From Planctomycetales bacterium 10988 (GTDB lineage Bacteria > Planctomycetota > Planctomycetia > Pirellulales > Pb10988), in contig CP043547.1 of the NCBI GenBank assembly GCA_009664345.1, positions 3,934,709 through 3,998,708 on the forward strand: 64,000 nucleotides of DNA, in the 5' to 3' direction. Under the pieces are notes generated by a model, which did not search any database, was not told where the DNA came from, and saw only the letters and a program-made list of their open reading frames with translations. Made by a program: the position numbers and the translations under genes. Of this stretch, positions 1 through 8,775 are shown piece after piece. The first letter of the stretch is position 1. Every line of letters begins with the position of its first letter.

Positions 1-330
1 GATTCTGGCGAGTGACTGCCCTCGTTTACAGGCGGTAGTTTAGGTAAACTTGGCGGTTTATCAACTATCGAAAGGAGAGCAGCCGTCGACGAAGAGAAAC
101 TCGCATTTCTCTTCCAAGGACAAGCTGGCCATTTATAGTTCAACTGAAAAGATAGTGGAAGAAAACTTCGACTATCTGTTACTTTCCAACCATCCAACCC
201 AGAGAACAGGCGTCCTCCCTCCGGAGCAAAGAACACCCACACTTTCAACAATTGACGTTGTTGAATCTCTTTGCAATTGATTATTTCCCCCAACCCACAA
301 GAAATAATCAACGGATATCTGGCAAATGGA

Positions 331-729
331 ATGTCGATCAAGGTAACAATTTCCGTTGATTTACAGGCAACCTCAGGTGGGGATGTAGGAGAAGAAGATG
401 GGACACTTTTTCTCCAAGGAAAGGATCGCATGTCAACCGTCATTACCGAAACGAAGCCCCAGGTGTCTTTACGCTTGGAAGGCGAACGGATTATTCGTAC
501 TGCTGTTGCTCACGATTGGGGAACCAACATTCGATGGAAAGTCTATCGTGATGGAAAATTGGTCCATCTTGTACCCGCTCGGGCAAAGTTCTTCTATGAT
601 CTCGCGGATCAACCCGCAGGTCATTATGAAATCTGCCTAGAAATGTGGCGCTATACCGGTTCTCATTCCGAAGACCTCGGCAAGTACTTGGAAATCTCCA
701 ACCGCATCAGCTACGAATTGCAACGTTAA
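331..729 (+). CDS. Hypothetical protein (about 132 aa)
   Basis: I do not recognise this protein. The frame is open back to a TTG at 271, but the ATG at 331 gives a protein starting MSIKVTISVD, and no strong ribosome binding site decides between them. It has no signal peptide or membrane segment. The second half (WKVYRDGKLVHLVPARAKFF, then DLADQPAGHYEICLEMW) alternates hydrophobic and polar residues like a small beta-sandwich domain, which is only an impression. It stops just before a strong bidirectional terminator that it shares with the convergent DUF1569 gene, which supports a real transcript ending here. The 330 bases upstream hold no convincing gene. Confidence 0.6.
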   Translation: MSIKVTISVDLQATSGGDVGEEDGTLFLQGKDRMSTVITETKPQVSLRLEGERIIRTAVAHDWGTNIRWKVYRDGKLVHLVPARAKFFYDLADQPAGHYEICLEMWRYTGSHSEDLGKYLEISNRISYELQR

Positions 730-756
730 GCGAACGCACGCTCGAAAAAAATAGAA

Positions 757-790
757 AAGGAACCGTGAGCTTCTTCACGGTTCCTTTTTT
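757..790. terminator. Bidirectional Rho-independent terminator
   Basis: A perfect 12-bp stem, AAGGAACCGTGA pairing with TCACGGTTCCTT, encloses a 6-base loop. An A-run lies before it and a T-run after it, so it can end transcription from both convergent genes (the unknown protein ending at 729 and the DUF1569 gene ending at 806). Confidence 0.9.
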
Positions 791-805
791 GGATCTTGGC
801 AAAAG

Positions 806-1309
806 TTAAGTTGCCGCCGATTTTTCTTTTTGGCTCGCTGACGTTTCGGCTTCTGACTTTGGAATCAAATGGCTTAAATGTAAACCTGCATGAATCCACT
901 GGAGTTGCTTGAATTCCTCGACGGTCATTTTTCCAAAGATCGGATGCACGAACGGGGGCCCCTCCATCGCTTCGATTTGGCGAACCGATTTGATGCAATC
1001 GGCGATCTTTTCCGAGTCGTCCCCTTCATGTCCTTCGGGCACAAGGCTCTTGATCGTGCTGTAACCTGTTGGCATTTGCCGGGTTTTCATCAGTTTGCGA
1101 AGATAATACGGCCCAATCGTCCAGCGAAGAAGTGGCGTAACACGGAAGTTCTGAAAACCGTTGAGTCCCGATTGCATCACCCGGTGGAGATGATCGCAAT
1201 TCTCGGACAAATTCCAATTGCCTAACTTCTGATAGCCGACTGTTTGTAGGTGCTGAATGTCCTCAATGACTTCCTGACCTGTACCGAAATCGAGTGTTCG
1301 ACGTTGCAT
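806..1309 (-). CDS. DUF1569 domain protein (DinB-like fold)
   Basis: A cytoplasmic protein of 167 residues. The C-terminal motif (VHPIFGKMTVEEFKQLQWIH followed by AGLHL) matches the DUF1569 pattern, in which a P-x-FG-x-(L/M)T segment precedes a histidine-bearing helix. GNWNLSENCDHLHRVM near the N-terminus is the other conserved block. The family is common in Planctomycetota and resembles the four-helix DinB/YfiT metal-binding fold; its function is unknown. The frame opens 12 codons earlier, but the ATG at 1309 has AAAGGAG five bases upstream and gives MQRRTLDFG, so I chose it. The gene stands alone, convergent with the small gene to its left. Confidence 0.85.
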   Translation of the reverse strand: MQRRTLDFGTGQEVIEDIQHLQTVGYQKLGNWNLSENCDHLHRVMQSGLNGFQNFRVTPLLRWTIGPYYLRKLMKTRQMPTGYSTIKSLVPEGHEGDDSEKIADCIKSVRQIEAMEGPPFVHPIFGKMTVEEFKQLQWIHAGLHLSHLIPKSEAETSASQKEKSAAT

Positions 1310-1453
1310 GGAATCTCCTTTGGGAAGATATTTGCCAAAAACCAATCGAAACCACCATGATATCCTACCGGTAAGTTAGGCGATCAGGCACTCTAACTCG
1401 ATAGAAAAAATGTCGCACCACTGAAATAATTGAAAAATTATTCAGAAATTCAA

Positions 1454-4255
1454 TTATTCTTCTTCATCGCCTGCGGTGGTTTCTGGGGTTTCGGTGGAAC
1501 CTTCGATTTGTTTGACAGGTTCTTTCTCTTCAGCAGTTCCATTTTCCTCAGAGCCATTTGCTCCATTGGTATCTTTGGGAATGCGGACAATGCCGACCAA
1601 GAAATCTTCGCTATCCATGCTCATGATGCGGACACCTTGGGTATTTCTCCCGACGACGCTGATTTCGCGAGCGGCCATCCGTTGAAGTTTTCCGCTGGAA
1701 GTGATCATCATCACTTCATCATCTTCCCGAACCGCGACGGCATCGACGACCGGCCCATTTCGCTTGGTGGTCTTGATGTCTCGCAGACCTTTTCCACCAC
1801 GGCGTTGCGTGCGATAGCGGAAGTTGGAAGAGACCGGGGCATCGGCAGCTTCCGTAACTTCTTCACTCTCTTCGATTTCCGTTTCTGTCTCTGTTTCGAG
1901 GTCCGCAGGTTCATCGAGCGTACTCGGGCCAAAAGGCGTCCGCTTGCCATAACCATTTTGACAAATCGTGAGCAAAGTCGCCTCGGGATCGGCAATCACC
2001 ATGCTGACCAATTTATCTTTCTTGCTAAGATTGATCCCTTTTACCCCGGTGGTATTTCGGCCCATCGGGCGGGCATCGCTCTCATTGAAACGAATCGCCA
2101 TCCCGTCGGAAGTCGCGAGGACGACCTCCTCTTTTTCGCTACAGATAATGACATCCACGAGTTCGTCATCATCTCGCAATTTGATGGCAATAATCCCTCC
2201 CCGCATCGGTCGGCTATAGGCATCGAGATTCGTTTTCTTCGTAATCCCACCTCGGGTTGCCATGAGGAGGAATCGGCCTGGCTCGCTGAAGTCCCGTACC
2301 GGCAGGCAAGCCATAATGCGTTCGTTCGGGTCGAGACGCAAGAGGTTGACAATCGCCCGGCCTTTACTGTCGCGTGCGAGTTGTGGCAAGTCGTAAACCT
2401 TTTGCCAGTAGACCTTTCCGCGATTCGTAAAGAAGAGGAGATAGGCGTGCGTGCTGGCGACGAAGAGGTGTTCGATAGGGTCTTCTTCGTCCCGTTTGGC
2501 TCCCATCAAACCTTTCCCGCCACGGTGCTGAGCACGATAGGCGGTGGCCGGCGTTCGCTTGATATAGCCCCGGTGGCTGATCGTGACGACCATATTTTCT
2601 TCAACGATCAACTCTTCCAGGTCGATATTGCCCAGCTCTTCGGTGCTGATATCGGTGCGGCGATTGTCGGCATGTTTCTCGCGAATCTCGGCCAGTTCTT
2701 CCTTGATGATGGCGTAGATATTCTGCTCATCAGAAAGAATTCGGAGATATTCAGTGATTTCTTCCAGCAAGCTGCCGTATTCGTTGGCATAGCGTTCGGC
2801 TTCCAGATTCACCAACTGCCCGAGCCGCATGGCCAAAATCGCCTCGGCTTGAACCGGCGAAAGATGGTAGAAAGGCTGGATGCCGCGTTCGTCTTGGAAG
2901 TTGGAAAAGCCATCGTCTCCCAAAGCCCGTTGCATCATCGAAGCGGGGCATTCGACCCCCATCAAGCCGATTTTCGCTTCCGCCTGGGTGGGTGAAGAAC
3001 GGATGATGCGAATGATTTCATCGAGATTCGCCAGGGCCAGCAAAATCCCTTCGACGACATGCTTTCGCTTGCGGGCTTTCGCCAAGAGGAATTGCGTGCG
3101 TCGTCGAATGACCGTAACTCGATGGCGGAGAAACTCTTGCAACAATTCCTTGAGATTGAGTGCCCGAGGTTTGCCATCGACGAGGGCCAAAAGGATGATC
3201 GAAAAGGTGTCTTGCAGCGGCGAGAATTGATAAAGCTGCGCTTGGACGACATCGGGATCGGCGCGATTCTTTAATTCCAGCACCAGCCGGACGGGGTTTT
3301 CCAGATCGCTTTCGTCACGGATTTCGCGAATGTCTTTGATTTTGTCATCATTGACAAGTTGAGCAATCCGCTGAACGAGGCGGTCCCGCGTTTGTTGATA
3401 AGGAATCTCGGAAACGATGATCCGATATTGATTGTTTTTGACTTCTTCAATGCGAGTGCGGGCACGTAGGACAACCGTGCCGCGTCCGGTGAGATACGAT
3501 CGCAGAATGCCGGCCCGACCGCAGATTGTTCCCCCCGTGGGGAAATCGGGGCCGGGAATATGTTCCATGAGGTCGTGAATGCCAGCACCGGGGTTATCAA
3601 TCAGATGAACCAGCGCGTCACAAACTTCGCCCAGATTATGCGGTGGAATCGAGGTGGCCATCCCGACCGCGATCCCCCCCGTCCCATTGACGAGCATGTT
3701 GGGGAATTTCGATGGCAAGACCGTTGGTTCTTCACGCTCTTCGTCGTAGGTCGGAACGAAATCAACGGTATCTTTTTCCAAGTCTTCCAGCATTAACGCG
3801 GCGACTTGCGAGAGCCGGGCTTCGGTATAACGCATAGCCGCGGCAGGCAACCCAGCGATCGAACCCCAGTTCCCTTGTTTATCGACCAGGACCGCTCGCA
3901 TGTTCCATTCTTGGGCCATCCGGACGAGTGTCGGATAGATGACACTTTCCCCGTGAGGGTGATAGTTACCGCTGGTGTCACCGGAAATCTTGGCCGATTT
4001 GACGAATCTTCCACCGGGGCGAAGATTTAAGTCATTCATGGCAACCAAGATACGACGCTGCGACGGCTTCAAGCCATCGCGGACATCAGGCAAGGCCCGA
4101 CTGACGATCACGCTCATCGCGTACGTCATATAGGCATTACGGAGTTCATCTTCAATCGGAAGCGGCACAATCAAGCCGGCATTGTGGCCATTTCCGTTTC
4201 CCGAATTGTTCGCCGGGAGTTTCGGGTCCTTCGGGGGATCGGAATCAGTAGACAA
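1454..4255 (-). CDS. gyrA: DNA gyrase subunit A
   Basis: The breakage-reunion subunit of gyrase, which introduces negative supercoils with GyrB (not in this window). The N-terminal topoisomerase domain has [18 protein letters not shown] at 53-70 and the catalytic tyrosine at about 143 in [10 protein letters not shown]. The C-terminal beta-pinwheel carries two GyrA-box-like motifs, QHRGGKG at about 576-582 and a canonical QRRGGKG at about 817-823. At 933 residues it is longer than most GyrA proteins because of an acidic insert before the second box and an acidic tail. The start is a TTG supported by GAGGAG eight bases upstream. In the quinolone region, [17 protein letters not shown] keeps the Ser equivalent to E. 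coli Ser83 but has Pro where Asp87 would be. The gene is divergent from the next gene across a 1-kb spacer. Confidence 0.97.
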   Translation of the reverse strand: MSTDSDPPKDPKLPANNSGNGNGHNAGLIVPLPIEDELRNAYMTYAMSVIVSRALPDVRDGLKPSQRRILVAMNDLNLRPGGRFVKSAKISGDTSGNYHPHGESVIYPTLVRMAQEWNMRAVLVDKQGNWGSIAGLPAAAMRYTEARLSQVAALMLEDLEKDTVDFVPTYDEEREEPTVLPSKFPNMLVNGTGGIAVGMATSIPPHNLGEVCDALVHLIDNPGAGIHDLMEHIPGPDFPTGGTICGRAGILRSYLTGRGTVVLRARTRIEEVKNNQYRIIVSEIPYQQTRDRLVQRIAQLVNDDKIKDIREIRDESDLENPVRLVLELKNRADPDVVQAQLYQFSPLQDTFSIILLALVDGKPRALNLKELLQEFLRHRVTVIRRRTQFLLAKARKRKHVVEGILLALANLDEIIRIIRSSPTQAEAKIGLMGVECPASMMQRALGDDGFSNFQDERGIQPFYHLSPVQAEAILAMRLGQLVNLEAERYANEYGSLLEEITEYLRILSDEQNIYAIIKEELAEIREKHADNRRTDISTEELGNIDLEELIVEENMVVTISHRGYIKRTPATAYRAQHRGGKGLMGAKRDEEDPIEHLFVASTHAYLLFFTNRGKVYWQKVYDLPQLARDSKGRAIVNLLRLDPNERIMACLPVRDFSEPGRFLLMATRGGITKKTNLDAYSRPMRGGIIAIKLRDDDELVDVIICSEKEEVVLATSDGMAIRFNESDARPMGRNTTGVKGINLSKKDKLVSMVIADPEATLLTICQNGYGKRTPFGPSTLDEPADLETETETEIEESEEVTEAADAPVSSNFRYRTQRRGGKGLRDIKTTKRNGPVVDAVAVREDDEVMMITSSGKLQRMAAREISVVGRNTQGVRIMSMDSEDFLVGIVRIPKDTNGANGSEENGTAEEKEPVKQIEGSTETPETTAGDEEE

Positions 4256-5279
4256 GTTGAACGCTCCTCGAAAGAACAGACCTTTGGGACGGCAGCAAAC
4301 GCGGGGCTACCTCTGGGGGCCAAAGGGTCGAATTGTGTGGGTGAAAGGAGAGAGTGAAGGGGCCAAGGGCCACCTTGAGAGAGTAATTCGCTTTCGTTTA
4401 CTTCCCTAAATTACCCAGACTGACGGTGAAAAAATCTCATGAAACGAGGGAAGATTTTGGGAACAAATTAACACTGACTCCTCTTCAAAGTATTCCCCTT
4501 ATTTTAGTCGATTTTTTCGCAAAATTCAACGGGCAATTGAAGGATTTGAGAAAATGTAAATCCTTATAAAAACTAAATTTAGGGAATGAATTCTTCCTTC
4601 TAAAAATTGGCGAGATGATCCTGTGGCAAGGCGTCTCTCATTCCTCCGTTTTACTCATTTCAAAGATGAAGAAACGCCGGCATTGATGCAAAAGTTTGCG
4701 GAGAATTCAAAGAATTTCGCGATTTTCTCCAAGAAAGCTCGCCGTTTACAAGGAAAACTGCCGATAACTTCACCGAACATTCTAGAGAAAGCGTTCTCGG
4801 ATGGACTTCACCTGGGGATCGGATGGCCTAGTCGCCATGGACCGGGCGTGATTCCAGCCATTGGAATAAAGCTTTAAAAGGCTTTTGCCGCTACCAATTT
4901 TGGCGAATTCCTGCGAATGGCCCGCCCTGGGATCGCCTTTCACTAGCCAGCAAGAAGGTCCGATCTCGCTCACCACTCCGTTGTGCCGGCTCTCCTCCAG
5001 CTTCGGAAAGCGAACGACCGGGGGACCTCAAGGATAAAAAACAGCCGATTCCAGGCTTTTGCTGCGTTTTGACGGCAGCGAATCCGATTATTCTTGAAAA
5101 CAGAAGTTCTTAGTGGCTCGGACAAAACCTCCTGATTTTGGGGCAACCTCGCTCGCGTTTGCGTGTTTTGGCATCCTCAAATCAGTTTTGTTAGAGCTTC
5201 TTACGTACCCATGATTTAACAGATGAACTCATCTTTTCACCGCACTCCCCAGGCTCGATTCAAGCAGGGAGGGGATTTC
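4256..5279. other. Intergenic region, divergent promoters
   Basis: A spacer of about 1 kb between the divergent gyrA and glycosyltransferase genes. It is AT-rich near 4430-4620 and must hold the promoter and leader of gyrA. An open frame at 4623-4877 (84 codons, GTG start, no ribosome binding site, no recognisable motif) is probably chance. I see no RNA gene, clear hairpin terminator or repeat array. Confidence 0.5.
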
Positions 5280-6215
5280 GTGCCCAAGCTCTCAATTATC
5301 ATCCATTCGGTTCATTCGACTTCGCGGCTGGAAGAGACGCTTGTCTCGGTACTCGAAAACAGCCCCGAAGAGAGTGAGATTCTAGTGCTGGATCGTTTGG
5401 ATTACGAAGATCCTTACGAACTGCAGGACGAGGTCCAGTTTCTTCCGATCACCGGCAAGTCCGATTTACAAGAAGAATTGACCGCCGGAGTCGAAGCCGC
5501 TTCCGGCAAGTTCTTGCACTGGTTGGCCGCTGGCGTGGAAGTGATGCCCGGTTGGGCAGATTCCGCGTTGGAACAACTTGCCTCTCCCGAGGTGGTCGCG
5601 GTTGCCCCGCTGATTCTCTCGAAGGAACATCCCGAACAGGTCGTCGCGGCCGGGTTTGATTATCATCCTGCCGGAAAATGCAATAAACGGGCGGCGAACC
5701 GCGAATATTTCGAAGAGCTGGATTATCTCGATCAAGTCGATGGCAGCCTGCTGGAAGCGATTTTTGTCAAGAAGGCTCCCTTTGCGGCACAACTTCCGAC
5801 CCAGCCTTCGCTGACATCTGAAGTCTTGATGACCGACATCGCCCTCGCTTGGAAGGCGGAAGGTTGGCATACCATCTACGATCCCGGTTGTGTCGTGCAG
5901 ATGGCTTCATCGAAGAAGGCCCCGGCCTCGTCGTTCCAAACGGCTTGCCAATGGGAACGCCTCTTCTGGCGGCATCGCAAGTCCGGCATCGGCTCGACGA
6001 TTCGCCATGGAATGCACCTCTTAGGGGAATGCCTCACGAGGCCATCGCCTGCCCGCCTCTTAGGCCGAGCGATCGGGTGGCTTTCCGCAGGGCCAGAGAT
6101 TCAACGGTCGTTGGCTCGCTCGGGTCAAGAAGATTCGATCTTCTCCATCCAAGACGCGGCAACTTCGGAAAAAACAGATCAACAAGATCGCGATTCCTAC
6201 TCCGAAGCGGCTTAA
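5280..6215 (+). CDS. Family 2-like glycosyltransferase, degenerate
   Basis: The N-terminus (PKLSIIIHSVHSTSRLEETL, then SVLENSPEESEILVLD) is the beta-alpha-beta nucleotide-sugar binding start of a GT-A fold, family 2 glycosyltransferase. The region where the metal-binding DxD normally sits reads HWLAAGVEVMPGW, so the acidic residues are missing while the following EV-PGW block is kept. The enzyme may use a different metal site or be inactive. There is no membrane segment. I use the GTG at 5280 because GGAGGGG sits five bases upstream; an ATG at 5223 lacks a ribosome binding site. The protein is 311 residues. It is a single gene followed by a bidirectional terminator. Confidence 0.75.
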   Translation: MPKLSIIIHSVHSTSRLEETLVSVLENSPEESEILVLDRLDYEDPYELQDEVQFLPITGKSDLQEELTAGVEAASGKFLHWLAAGVEVMPGWADSALEQLASPEVVAVAPLILSKEHPEQVVAAGFDYHPAGKCNKRAANREYFEELDYLDQVDGSLLEAIFVKKAPFAAQLPTQPSLTSEVLMTDIALAWKAEGWHTIYDPGCVVQMASSKKAPASSFQTACQWERLFWRHRKSGIGSTIRHGMHLLGECLTRPSPARLLGRAIGWLSAGPEIQRSLARSGQEDSIFSIQDAATSEKTDQQDRDSYSEAA

Positions 6216-6217
6216 AT

Positions 6218-6235
6218 ATAAAAAGTACTTTTTAT
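6218..6235. repeat. AAAAGTACTTTT palindrome, copy 1
   Basis: A perfect 18-bp palindrome (ATAAAAAGTACTTTTTAT) immediately after the glycosyltransferase stop codon. Close relatives lie at 8726-8747, 38877-38897 and 38927-38948, all in gaps between genes. Confidence 0.6.
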
Positions 6236-6254
6236 CTGTTTTCGAAGAGCACAA

Positions 6255-6290
6255 AAAAAGCCTTTCCGATGTGGAAAGGCTTTTTGCGTT
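6255..6290. terminator. Bidirectional Rho-independent terminator
   Basis: A 13-bp stem, AAAAAGCCTTTCC pairing with GGAAAGGCTTTTT, with a 5-base loop. It lies between the glycosyltransferase gene (plus) and the DUF4340 gene (minus) and can serve both. Confidence 0.9.
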
Positions 6291-6305
6291 TGATCAAAGG
6301 AAGGA

Positions 6306-8675
6306 TTATTCAGAATCGCTTTCCTCTGAACTCTCTTCTTCTTTAGACTCTTCTTCCTCACTCGATTCTTTGTCAGAAGATTCTTTCGCTTCAGGCTTTT
6401 CCTCAGCGGATTTCTCTTCTGAAGACGCTTTTGAATCATCCTTGGATTTTTCTTCAGCAGCTTTTTCCTTGGTGGATTCCGGCTTCGTTTGTTTATCCTC
6501 GGACTTTTTTTCCTTGGCATCGCCTTCGTTCTTTGAATCGTCTTCGGAGGCTTTCTTCTTCTCTTCCGGCTTTGAAGTTTCTTCCTTCTTCATCTCGGCA
6601 GGAGCTGATTTTTCCTCGGCGGAAGGCTGTTCTTTTTTCTTCTCGGAAGGTTTCTTCTTTTCTTCCTTCGGCTGGTCCTTCCCTTTGTCCTCGGCTTTCT
6701 CCGCCGACTTTTCGGAAGTCTCCTCTTTCATCTCCGGTTTGGAAGAGGACTCTTCGGGCTGTTTGGAGGCTTTCTCTTTCGGTTCTTCCTTGGGCTGAGG
6801 AGTTTCTTTCTTCTCCTCTTTCATTGCTTCGGAAGGTTTTTCCTCTTTCGGAGCTTCCTTGGTCTCCTCCTTCATTTGCTCCGGCTCTTTTGGTTCGGGC
6901 TTGCTTTCAGGCTCCTGCGGAGTTTCTTTCTTTTCCGGAGTTTCCGCCGGCTTGGAGGCTTCCTCTTCTTTCATGGCCGGTTTTCCCGAGGAAGATTCTT
7001 CCGGCTTTGATTCGGATTTAGGAGCGGTTTCCTCTTTGGCTTCTTCTTCCGCAGGCATGGCGGGGGATTCCGTCGTCGAGGATTCTTCGGTTTCCGGAGT
7101 GACCGCCGGCGGGGTTTGCATGTTCGGCGGAATCAAGCCGGGCGGCAAAGCGGGGAGGTTGTTGCTATCCGGAGAGGTATTTTCCGGATCGTTGGCGGCG
7201 ATCTCTTGAATGACGTCGGTTTCTTCGAGCTTGATTTTCTCGTAGACTTCATCCGAGATAATATAGTACCAGCGGGCGAATCGTTCGTTGAGTTCCTCGG
7301 CACGCTCGCGGCCTTCGGCAAGTTCGCTTTCGTATTCTTGCTTGAGCCGGGCGTTGAGTTCTTCGATCCGTTTCTTTTCCGGGTCTTCCGCGGATGCTTC
7401 CTCTTCGGTCTTCTCTTCTGGGTCGTTTTCTTCGGAATCGGCGGCCTCTTCTTCGCCGGGGACTTTTTCGTAGTTCGGCTTGGCGATCAGGTCCGGATTG
7501 AAGCGAGCGCTGGCCATTAGGAAGCGGTTGACGCCACCTTGTGCGCCGGAGGCCGAATCATCTTGCCCGGCGATTTCGCCGAATCGCAACGTGTATTCGA
7601 CGCCATCTTTCATCGAGACGACAATATCCCCCTGTTTACTCAACAGTTCACCATCTTCGCCGACCGGGTAAAAACCCTTGGAGCCAAGCTCTTGAAAGCT
7701 TTGCATGAACTCTTGCTGGCTTTGAAAGGCTTTCTTTTCCACCTTGAGGTCTTCGCGAAGCCAGCTCGGTTTGCTCAAGACATCGACAATTTCCAGATCA
7801 TCGAAGGCCTCGGCCATCTCGCGGAGCTTGTCGGAGTTGAGTTCTTCCGTCTCGGGGTTGAAGGGCTGATCGTTCCAAGTCCCCTCGGCGGGGTTCGATT
7901 CGCTCGGCTTCCACACGCTGAGGGTCCACTTGCTCTCTTCGTTGTCGTAATCAAGACGGATTTTATCCTCTTGGGTTTTGGTCCGGTTGAGGATATCGAT
8001 GCGATAGTTGTCGATCAGTACCTCGTGAATATCGAAGCGGTCGAGCTTTAAAAGGTCCGTCTCGATCCAATCTGAAAAATCGGTCGTATATTCATCGAGG
8101 TCGACTTTGGCGAGATAGACACGATCCTGGTCGGGCATTCGCACGTAGCGATATTCGGAATTGTTGGGGTCTTCGTCGCCGATGATCAGTTCGGCCAGTT
8201 CGTTGCGGCCTTTGCCGATCTTGATTTTCGTTCCAATGCCGCGGGCCCCGGCGCGGACATCGTCATCGACATCGACCACGCCGTATTGTTCGTGATCGCT
8301 TTTCTTTTCGGAAACGAGCGAGCCTTTTCGCAAGAAACGAATCGACGAGGCGACCTTTCCGAGTTTGTCCTCGGCATCGGTCGGGTAGCTATCGCGAGCA
8401 CGTCGAATCAGCCACAGGCCGAAATCCGGGCTACTCTTGTCGGTGACTTTTTCGACCGTCAACTGTCGCGAGGTCCGCGAGTCTTCATTGGTCGCGGTAA
8501 TTTCCAAACTGGTCGCATCGTCGATATCGAAGGCGAAAAACTGCTGGCCGATGTCATCGACCGAGGCATCGAAATTCACATCGTTCAACGAAGCATAATA
8601 ATAGCTGGTGGTCGCCAGGCCGGCGGCGATCAGCACGAACAGGCCTGTCTTTCCTAATTCCCAAAATTGATACAT
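6306..8675 (-). CDS. DUF4340 membrane protein with long charged tail
   Basis: The last gene of a Gld-type transporter cluster. One membrane segment (TGLFVLIAAGLATTSYYYA, about 10-28) is followed by an extracytoplasmic DUF4340-type domain over roughly residues 30-500, rich in beta strand. DUF4340 proteins usually accompany GldG/ABC-2 genes, as here, and their role is unknown. From about residue 510 to the C-terminus (789) the protein is almost only Glu, Lys, Pro, Ser and Ala, much of it in Pro-Lys-Glu and Lys-Glu-Glu repeats, ending in an acidic Ser/Glu stretch. The start ATG has AAGGA upstream. The gene follows the gldFG-like gene after a 100-bp spacer carrying a palindromic element. Confidence 0.85.
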   Translation of the reverse strand: MYQFWELGKTGLFVLIAAGLATTSYYYASLNDVNFDASVDDIGQQFFAFDIDDATSLEITATNEDSRTSRQLTVEKVTDKSSPDFGLWLIRRARDSYPTDAEDKLGKVASSIRFLRKGSLVSEKKSDHEQYGVVDVDDDVRAGARGIGTKIKIGKGRNELAELIIGDEDPNNSEYRYVRMPDQDRVYLAKVDLDEYTTDFSDWIETDLLKLDRFDIHEVLIDNYRIDILNRTKTQEDKIRLDYDNEESKWTLSVWKPSESNPAEGTWNDQPFNPETEELNSDKLREMAEAFDDLEIVDVLSKPSWLREDLKVEKKAFQSQQEFMQSFQELGSKGFYPVGEDGELLSKQGDIVVSMKDGVEYTLRFGEIAGQDDSASGAQGGVNRFLMASARFNPDLIAKPNYEKVPGEEEAADSEENDPEEKTEEEASAEDPEKKRIEELNARLKQEYESELAEGRERAEELNERFARWYYIISDEVYEKIKLEETDVIQEIAANDPENTSPDSNNLPALPPGLIPPNMQTPPAVTPETEESSTTESPAMPAEEEAKEETAPKSESKPEESSSGKPAMKEEEASKPAETPEKKETPQEPESKPEPKEPEQMKEETKEAPKEEKPSEAMKEEKKETPQPKEEPKEKASKQPEESSSKPEMKEETSEKSAEKAEDKGKDQPKEEKKKPSEKKKEQPSAEEKSAPAEMKKEETSKPEEKKKASEDDSKNEGDAKEKKSEDKQTKPESTKEKAAEEKSKDDSKASSEEKSAEEKPEAKESSDKESSEEEESKEEESSEESDSE

Positions 8676-8725
8676 GATCTTGATCCTTGCCTAAGAGGTT
8701 GTCCTAGAGCATTGGTTTTTATCGT

Positions 8726-8747
8726 AAATTCTAAAAGTGCTTTTTAT
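8726..8747. repeat. AAAAGTACTTTT-type element, copy 2
   Basis: AAATTCTAAAAGTGCTTTTT followed by AT, inside the spacer between the gldFG-like gene and the DUF4340 gene. It shares the flank GTAAATTC with the copy at 38877. The near-palindromic core would form a weak A/U-rich hairpin in the operon mRNA. Confidence 0.55.
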
Positions 8748-8775
8748 AAGTTGCGAATCGACAATCACGAATCGA

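Noticed and set aside
50-280. A 76-codon frame at the window start
   Set aside because: No ribosome binding site or motif, and it overlaps the possible leader of the next gene.
1430-2995. A 521-codon open frame opposite gyrA
   Set aside because: It lies wholly antisense to the well-supported gyrA gene and has no family motif; such long shadows are expected opposite GC-rich coding sequence.
4623-4877. An 84-codon frame in the gyrA spacer
   Set aside because: GTG start without a ribosome binding site, odd composition and no recognisable feature.
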